A stretch of 64,000 nucleotides of DNA from NCBI GenBank assembly GCA_015499995.1, contig JADNRV010000195.1, positions 1 to 64,000 on the forward strand, in the 5' to 3' direction. The notes under the pieces are model-generated. The model was given only the letters and a program-made list of their open reading frames with translations. It had not been told where the DNA came from and made no database searches. This DNA comes from Flammula alnicola (taxonomy: Eukaryota > Basidiomycota > Agaricomycetes > Agaricales > Strophariaceae). The first letter of the stretch is position 1, and every line of letters begins with the position of its first letter. Positions 56,322 through 64,000 of this stretch are shown here, one piece after another. The translations under genes and the position numbers were made by a program.

Positions 56322-57172
56322 TGTTCCGGTCATCTCGGCGGCGTCGTATCGTCATCATTTGTGCTTGTGCCATACTATTTTCCTATCTGCCGAGCAAGGA
56401 TTCAATCCTTCCATGCGCCAGGCTTCGCCTCTTACCCTTCACTCGCGATGCAATACAACATTTATTCGCGATCACTCTCCTCCTGCCGCTTTACGCGCTA
56501 TGGTGCAATCTTGATCCGATAGTCATAATATTGCTGCATCGAACGGCACTGTTGTCGTTTACTGCGACAATTTCATAATGTGATTTTGTTTGAACATATT
56601 TACTGGAGGCGAAGACAAGTTGCCGGCTCGACATAAACGATGCGCTGGCTGACAAAGTCATTCGAAGGTAGGTAGATAGAAAGATACTGCCATGTTGCAA
56701 TCCTGAACACCAGTTTCACAGACTTTCCCAGACTTAGTGCAGGGTGCTATGCCCTCATGAACCTTCAACGTCGCAACCATATCGCAGGTTGGAGCTTGTG
56801 ACATTTCGAATGTATATCTGACGTGTTGAATGGACTCACGTCTCCACTTCTTTACTCTCTCGTGTCAGATGGCATAGCCAGCCGGTCTCGAGTCTATGTA
56901 ATGAGGTTTTTTTACAAGGTCCAGGTGGGAATTCGAAGTCATTTCATAACACCTTCGAGGCTGTCGTTCACTCCGGAGGGTTAACAGTGGTGATAGGCGG
57001 GATTCGCGGTAATAAGATGGATATGTGTTCAATTATAACTGTCCCATAAGGTAAGGCAATTCCGGTCGTGGAGGGTTTTTTACATAACTGAAATTATTGC
57101 CTCGTGGTCTCTATCTTATGAACAGCAGCACGACCTTCGATCGTGTGTTTTGCCTCTTCGGCTTCTTTCATC
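56322..57172. other. Intergenic
   Basis: Downstream of the GTPase stop a frame of about 80 codons remains open but looks like 3' sequence. No gene or repeat is supported. Confidence 0.4.
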
Positions 57173-59630
57173 ATGTTGGACGAAAAACATCTACCCAGCA
57201 ACGATGTCCTTGAATCTGGGGCTAGTATGACAAAATCAGAGCCTTCCGATGAATTGGACGACGGAATCGACCCCATAGCGGAGAAAAAGTTGCTGAGGAA
57301 GTTGGACGTCTCAATGTTGCCACTATTCACGCTCGTATGTGAGTGTAGACGGTTTTTCTTTTTCTTCGCTCGAGCTAAAGTTGTGTAGACTGCCTTAACT
57401 TCATTGATAGGTTCGCACATCCGTTTCATGTACCTTGAGTAAGCTTCCAACATGTCAGGGTTTAGAACTGCCATAGGTGAGCTGTTGCGACTTTCCTTCC
57501 AAAGAGCCTTCGTAACAGACCACGAGATAACAGGTAACGCAAAGATTGCTGGCAAGTTTGTTCCTAATGTTAAAACCTGTTAAGAGCGTATCGTTAATCG
57601 TGGTTTTCTAGGCTTGGAAAAAGACCTCGGCATGGTAGGATTTGATTTCAATATAGCACTTACGATATTCTACGTCTGCGTAAGGGTCTATATATTCGGC
57701 AGTGCAAGAGACATATCTCATCCATATCCACAGTATACTGTTGCCGACATACCCTCGAATCTTATTATGAAACGAGTTGGATCTATATGGATTGCCATAC
57801 TTGTTATCCTATTTGGAGTCGTAACACTCGGAACCGCCTTCGTCAGGTCCTACAATGAATTAATAGTAACACGGGTGCTTCTTGGAATATCCGAAGGTGG
57901 AACTATAGTACGCCTTCTGTCCGTTTTCGATGACATATTTATAGCTAACTGGCAAATTTAGTCTGCTCTTGTATATTTACTCTCACGCGTAAGTCGTCGC
58001 AATATTCTCTATGGATGTGGTTCTTGTCCTGACCTTCAATTTCTACAAGTATTATCGCCGCAAAGAATTAATCTTGCGCACGGGCATATTTTTTGGGCTA
58101 TCGCCAACTCTTGCGGGGGCTTGTATGTCGCCTCTTGTGATTTTTTCATCTTATATCTTATGGTTGATTTCTTTCCAGTTGGAGGTCTTCTGGCTTCTGG
58201 CCTCTTATCTGTAGATGATTTTGGGACTGTAAAGAGCTGGAGAAAGGTGGGTACTGACACGACTGTCGCATCAAAGTCTAATATCCACGTCATCGACCTC
58301 TAGATCTTCTTCGTTGAAGGTGGTTTTCTGCTCTTGTCTTAGACGGCTCCATTATCTGATCCATCGCCATTCCTATAGGCATTATTACCACGGGCGTCGG
58401 GTTACTTTTACTCGTCATTATCCCATCTGATCCCCTCAAATCTCGCATGTTAAACGAAGCTGAGCGGAAGCTCGCTATTGCTAGGCTTAACGCAGATCAA
58501 ATAATAAAGACTAATGGAAAGAGGGAACCGACTACGCTCAAGCTTGTCGCACGATCATTTAACATCTGGGTATGAACTCGTTCCGTCGGCTGTGCTTCAT
58601 TTTCTGACAACGATTCATGCCACACCTTTTTACGCACAGACTATGGTCTGCTCTCTCGGCTTCCTGATGATCAACGTATCCTTTCAGGGCCTCAGCCTAT
58701 TTCTTCCAACCGTCGTCAACTCCCGTACGTTGTTCTTAATCTATTACATATAGGTCTAACTAACGAACCTTGTAGTTGGACACTATAGCAAGTATCTTCT
58801 TTTCTGCGATGTTCAGTCGCACTTCATGATACTTCAATCTAGCTGTGGTAGAAGCTCAACTTCGCACTGTACCGCCATACGCAGCAGCAGCAGTCTGGTG
58901 TCTCATCGTTGTTTTCTGGAGCTTTTACATGAACCAAAGGGCGACCCCGATTATAGTTTCTCTATTGCTTGAGATAGCGGGGTATGGCCTTGCCATCGGG
59001 ACCAAGAATCCGCACGCTCGGTAAGCACCCGCCGCTACGAAGTTCACTCATAATATGACATTCCTCTTCAAAAATTCACACAGCTATGCGGCTTGTTTCC
59101 TCTCCCTCATCGGAAGTGATCCTTGTGGACCAATGGTACTGTGATTTTATGTGACCCTTCATGTACATCCTTCATATGCATTCCAGTTCCTTATTTGGGG
59201 TACAGACAATGCCGCTCCCGACACTATGCGCGCTGTCACAACAGCAGCCATCACAGGTTTGTTTCTACTCTGCCGCTTCATGCAGGCGTCCTGACTATAA
59301 CAATTACACCAGGAATCGGTACGATCGGCTCCGTTATTGCGTAAGTACACCTGAGAGCTCTTGTGTCCACATACGAATAGTTTACCATTTCCCTTCGGCA
59401 GAGTCTGGACCTACCTCCCCAAGGATGCTCCGAATTTCCACAACGGAAACTCTGTCAATTTGGCCATGGCCAGTGTTGCCGTGCTCATGACATTTTTTGG
59501 TGCATTATATTTGCGATGGGAGAATGCGAAGCGAGATCGAGGCGAACGCGATCACAGACTTCTGGGGAAAATGGAAGATGAGATCCAGAACATGGGATAC
59601 AGACATCCCAAATTCCGCTACCAGATCTAG
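57173..59630 (+). CDS. MFS transporter, anion:cation symporter family (Dal5/Tna1-like)
   Basis: About 14 exons. It starts MLDEKHLPSNDVLESGASMT, continues EKKLLRKLDVSMLPLFTLVY, CLNFIDRTAIGNAKIAGLEKDLGM only after removal of two introns that enclose an 11-nt exon (aactgccatag, near 57466), then YTVADIPSNLIMKRVGSIWI, ISEGGTI and YYRRKELILRTGIFFGLSPT. After a GC-AG intron near 58790 it reads VVEAQLRTVPPYAAAAVWCL. The C-terminus LLGKMEDEIQNMGYRHPKFR is family-typical. The DRTAIGNAK and LRTVPPYA motifs define this family, which imports organic anions such as allantoate, nicotinate or other vitamins across the plasma membrane with protons. The substrate cannot be told. The gene looks intact once spliced. 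Confidence 0.87.
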
Positions 59631-60671
59631 TAGTATCTCTTCTTGACCGCAAATGTGGCGATCAATTACCCTGTTTGCTTACCTTTGTTCAACTACATAC
59701 TTCCACTGGAAATTCAGCGATACCAGACGAAGAGCCTAGATATTGTGAGGAATATTTTTCGGGGTAGAGATTCCCCAGAGAACTAGTGGACGACTCTAAG
59801 GCCGACAAGGAAATCAGTTGAATGTTGAAATTTGGAGTGCCCGACCGGACTGGTTGTCCCTCTCTTTTCGCACTCACCACCGCGGCCTGCGAAAGCCTCC
59901 CGATGCCAGTCCAGTATGTTCATGGATGCTCGGATGTTGCTTGCATGGAATAACGATAAACTCTACGGTGCGCAGTGTCACTGGACTATTGATTTCAAGC
60001 AGGTAGACCAGGTTAATACTATTTCTGTACGTCGCTCGAGAGCGGCGGAAACCAGGCTATGCATATTTTCTTATCTAGTATTCTTTTGTAGAGAAACAAA
60101 TATACTTACACCCAGGCCTTGCACTGTGTATGCGAAGTGGACATACCCTGATTCAGACCTGCGTTTTGTTGGCTGCAATGGCATGCATATGTCTGCAGGC
60201 TTGCGACTTTCAAGTTTGGGGCACATCCTGACATCCTATCCCTTCTACCTGGTGAGCCCTTTCTTGTGGGATAATCACACTCCGTCGAACCACATTTCTT
60301 TCCTCTTCTGTTATTGTCACTTTAAGCCATCTTCAAGCGCACTGACGCAACACTGACGTCCATTGACAATTTGACATACATACCTGTCTCGAGTCGGACT
60401 CCATTCAAGACTCAATCATGAGATGGCCGAGGTTTGACCAATAATGTAGGACTACTTTTTGTGCCTTATAAACTGAATACTGTTCAATTCGACGACCCGA
60501 GTCCGACGCACTTGCTGCCTGGCTGATCTTATCTTATCTGTTATCTTCCTAGAAAGTTGAACTGGATCCGCAACATAGCCACCCCCGATCGACGAATGCT
60601 TTATCAAAATTGCGCTCGAGTCAAGTTGACTACTTTCCTGTTTCCATCTCCCATCTTCTCCGTCGTTGCCC
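59631..60671. other. No gene seen
   Basis: Short frames only (59692-59880 minus, 59832-60356 plus). The right end is the promoter and leader of the F-box gene. Confidence 0.4.
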
Positions 60672-62773
60672 ATGAAGGTCAATTTCACCCCCATGGCGAC
60701 TCCCCTTTGCCTTACCAACTCCCTTAACACGCCCAGCAGCCAGGGGTACGCCTGATTTCTTACACGTGTCAAGAGGTTCGGAGTGCTAACTAGCTTCACG
60801 CACAGTGCCGACCATTACTTTGCGGCGTATCACAACCGCGCAGCAGCGCTTGACGATGTTTTTAGGGAAACCCAAATCGAAGACGTGTCGCTTTCTGGGG
60901 ATGTCGATTCACCCAAAGTCCCGTTGATGGACTTGCTCCCAAACGAGATTCTATCTCTTATTCTTGAATTTAGCTACTTCGGTTTCAACGGAGAATGCGC
61001 CCCCAACTTCGCCTTTCGGACCTTAGCGTCTCAAATCTCACGCAGATTCCAGCAGTTGGTGCTGCATACCCCTTCACTATGGAGCACGATTCAACTCTCA
61101 CAAGACAACGTCAGCGACGAGATAGGTTTTTTGCCCCTGTGCCTCCAGCGCTCTAGGGAATACCTGTTGGATATCCAGTTGAGCTGCTTCTGGGGGAATC
61201 TACCACAGACGAGTTGATGGATAAGTTGGTTCCTCACATCAAGCGTTGGCGACGATTTTCCATTACCACCGCGAATGCCTACATCCTCTCGTTCCTCAGA
61301 CATAACCCTGCCCCGGTCCTCGAATATCTCAACATCTCGTTCTACTCCCACCGACATCGAACGTCTCTTCCTCCCTCTATTTTTACAGGCCACCTACCCC
61401 GACTTTCATACCTGTGTTTACGAAACGTCAATATCGACAACCTCGACTTTTCGCTACGAGAGCTAAAGACCCTCGAGATACGAGGATACGGCGTGTGGCC
61501 GACCTATTCACGACTGAATGAGATGTTGGGAGGCTCCTCACGCCTCGAACACTTTATTTTGCATGTCAAATCGAGTCACGTTTGGCAGGAAATCTTTCCT
61601 CACCAACCCGATCCCAACGAGGACCGACCAATCGTCCTTCCCGAGCTGCGCACTCTTGAGGTTTATACCTCCGAATGGCTGACTATCAACCTCACATCCC
61701 TCATACGCCTTTTTGCATGCCCGAAGCTCGAGTCGCTCGTCCTACGTGAGAGTAACACCTGGGGCGTACCTTCACTTACCATAATGAGTTATGCGACCGA
61801 GGCCACACCATTGGAAGATATACACATCTCGTCGCCTTCAGGGCTATCGAAATCTCGACCACTGCGCGAACGTTTCGCGCACCGTCTCTTCCTTCGATCG
61901 GCGAACCTCTGTTTGGGATGCCAGGCCATGGAAGCTGTGAGGGTGACCACACTTGAGCTGAATAGGGTGCTTTGGCCTGCCCATGCGAAGATGAAAACCA
62001 TGTTTGCATCAATGAAGAACCTGAAGAACCTCTTTATTTTGGACCTATATCCAAATGAGGAGCTCATCAGAATCTTGGGCTACCGCGACATATCGGAGAC
62101 CTTCAATCCATGCGTCCTCTCGGATTTGGAGTCATTTATCGAGATTCCTTCTCTGGAGACACTCATGATTGCGTTCAACCAAGCGGTTCCGACATCGCAG
62201 ATTATGTCAGCGGATGATGGCGTGGCCTTCGTCCGGATATTCTCCCTTCCTTCGCTCCGGTCTCTTCACCTCAAGACTTTCAACCTCGAGCGATGGAAGT
62301 CACTCGTTGACACCTTTACTCGCCATACCTCTGAATACCCCGCCCTCACTTCACTAACACTTACCGATATGACGGACCTCATACCTACCGACCCGCACTA
62401 TACTAACCTCGCCTTTGCCTTCCCGCGCCTCCGCCAGCTTTCTCTGGATGGCGTGCCATCTAACGCGCTCGTCCGCCAATTATTGCACACACCAAAAAAA
62501 AATCAATACGACGACCTCGAAGCCTCTTTCATCGACGTTGACACTCAAGCCACACCTGCGTTACCCTTACCCGATCTAGAAGTGCTGTCGATTTGCAACG
62601 ATGCGAACGTGAGCAAGCCCCTCCTCCACCGTGCGATTTCCATGCGTGAGGATATGGGCAGGCCGCTGGCGAAGCTCTGCTTGGACAAGTATTTCTTGTC
62701 AAACTTGGAGTCTTGGAATTGGATAAAAGAGCATGTAGAGGTCGTTTCGGTGGGTAGTGAGCTTTCCGCATGA
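60672..62773 (+). CDS. F-box/LRR-like protein, interrupted by a one-base frameshift
   Basis: Exon 1 (60672-60745) reads MKVNFTPMATPLCLTNSLNT; a 60-nt intron (60746-60805) leads to ADHYFAAYHNRAAALDDVF. The F-box is VPLMDLLPNEILSLILEFSY with the usual follow-on SQISRRFQQLVLHTPSLWST. At tgggggaatc (61191-61200) the frame runs into a stop at 61215, while a frame one base away continues ESTTDELMDKLVPHIKRWRR to the end (about 520 more residues of leucine-rich, repeat-like sequence). One extra G in the five-G run would restore a single protein. F-box proteins of this kind recruit targets to SCF ubiquitin ligases through Skp1 and are greatly expanded in mushrooms. A spliced-out fix is unlikely, as the only intron would be about 30 nt. 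Confidence 0.8.
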
Positions 62774-64000
62774 ACGGCTTGCATTTTTTGTTTTATTCTG
62801 TTTTTGCTTTGCTGATATATATACCTGCCTGTCCTATTTTCTTGGGTTTCTCCGGAGACGGATATAGAAGCTATTGTATACGTTTGTGCTTAATGTTGTC
62901 ATCCTCTTCTTTTTTGTTAGATTTAGAGTATCTACTTTATATATGTAGTTCATCTACCTGCCCTTAGATTAGATTTCTATCTCATTCCCTGTATAGAAAT
63001 AGAGTTCATGATTAAAAAGCCATGTTTGCGAGTAGGTGATTATACTTGCTGCGCTACAAAGTTCTTCTGTGCCATGAGGAGAATCATTCCCGGCCTCAAT
63101 TGAGCCAAGCGGTTTTGTCCCGGCCGGAAGCTTCCTCCTGTTTGGCGCCTATTCCGAATTCGACGAGTTATAAGCGCCGTCCTGGGAGTAAGGTCACACA
63201 CGTCAGACTGTGTTGAATTTTTTTGAGGGTTGTCAACGAAGATGACCATTGGAATATATGTTCAGTCGCAAAGTAATGCCGCTTGAATGCTGCCACGTAT
63301 CTTTCCATACAACAAGTCCCCGAAGCGGAAGGGATGGCATAGACCCGCCATCCAAAGCAAGTAAAGGGGTAGTGAAGAAAGGAGCGTTTTTTGCCCCTGA
63401 CCATGTAATCGACATAGACTCAAGAAGTAGGGCAAGACTGTAGAACGAGCGACTGATTCGGGTCATAGCGAGTGCGACTTGATTCTTCTGTCTTTAAGTT
63501 CAAATCTGATGATAGCTACACGTTTATTTTGTCGCCAACGAATATTCAGTAAATTTTATAACCGCTCCGCACATGCTCCCCTACGCCATAATTTACCTTA
63601 GAACATGTTTTGTTCTGTCAGAATAGAGCCATTTCCGACTAGCAGGCAATTTTGTAAGGTGTTTATTCAAACTAAAGCGAGCTCCTCAACTTAAGTCTCG
63701 AGGATTATTTGAGTCATCATGAATTGTGATCGAGTCTGCAGTTCTGGTAGCAAGTATCATTCAGAAATATGGAGTGAGTCAGGGGAAAGGGGTCACGATT
63801 GAGCGTTCGCATTGCACAGAAGAATATTAATTGGCACGGACAATATCAGCGTTCGACGGTCAACGAGTATTCGAACCGTGGGAACTTTTAAACACTTCAG
63901 CGCTTCGCACCAATGCCTTGGGCGCTAAAGTGCTTACCGCAAGTTTGTCGCATTCTGGCACGGTTCTAATATGAAGAATAGGAGTGGTCATACAAATTTC
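62774..64000. other. 3' region and gene-poor end of window
   Basis: No coding region is supported. At 63893-63932 an imperfect hairpin (cacttcagcgc ... gcgctaaagtg) sits next to a tRNA B-box-like gtattcgaaccg on the opposite sense, possibly a tRNA-derived repeat relic. Frames at 63040-63466 on the minus strand have no recognisable content. Confidence 0.35.

Noticed and set aside
63826..63960. Possible tRNA-Leu-like gene on the minus strand
   Set aside because: A B box and a hairpin are visible but no acceptor stem or proper anticodon arm could be formed.

Overview
The window looks like a piece of nuclear genome from a mushroom-forming basidiomycete (Agaricomycete). Reasons: host genes are cut by many very short introns (about 50-65 nt, GT-AG with a few GC-AG), there is a Ngaro-type tyrosine-recombinase retrotransposon, there are several basidiomycete-typical families (small secreted protein, fungal multi-pass membrane protein, HNH_2 nuclease, RecQ-like helicase relic, F-box/LRR protein), and the RNA genes are eukaryotic nuclear tRNAs. 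All calls come from reading the sequence; no database search was run. Exon borders were worked out by hand and checked for frame in the genes where they are listed.

Region 1 (1-17.8 kb) is dominated by repeats. It opens with two head-on copies of one non-autonomous inverted-repeat transposon (49-2284 and 2414-3550). A promoter-bearing small secreted protein gene at 4.7 kb follows, its 3' end running into a repeat. Then comes a three-level nest: a short element with 54-bp terminal inverted repeats (6558-13645), a Ngaro-like retrotransposon inside it (7008-13540), and a foldback element (12628-13474) inside the right-hand repeat of the retrotransposon. After it lie a 70-bp minisatellite, a diverged direct duplication and a GGAGCA microsatellite. 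Differences between repeat copies here are mainly CpG to TpG/CpA, the mark of cytosine methylation decay.

Region 2 (17.8-39 kb) is gene-bearing: a 22-exon PARP with WGR domain (+), an alpha/beta hydrolase (-), an eight-exon multi-pass membrane protein (+), a cell-wall-integrity type MAP kinase kinase (-), a sphinganine C4-hydroxylase (-), a 14-TM-type MFS drug transporter (-) and two tRNA-Val(AAC) genes. Two MITE-like elements (21.1-21.6 kb with 8-bp target duplication; 24.4-25.0 kb) sit between genes.

Region 3 (39-44 kb) is the most unusual part. A broken alpha/beta hydrolase, an unknown disordered protein with a KEN motif, a half-length RecQ-like helicase and an intact HNH nuclease are packed together. 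The helicase and HNH gene are divergent from one short promoter region, and a diverged copy of that same region lies in inverted orientation in front of the unknown gene. The unknown gene and the helicase meet tail to tail at what looks like a rearrangement joint. This is the best candidate for an undescribed selfish or defence-like module.

Region 4 (44-64 kb) is ordinary gene space: MDR oxidoreductase, acidic coiled-coil protein of unknown role, prefoldin subunit 5, DUF4484/DENN-type protein, nucleostemin/Nug1-type circularly permuted GTPase, an anion:cation symporter family MFS transporter, and an F-box protein interrupted by a one-base frameshift in a G run.
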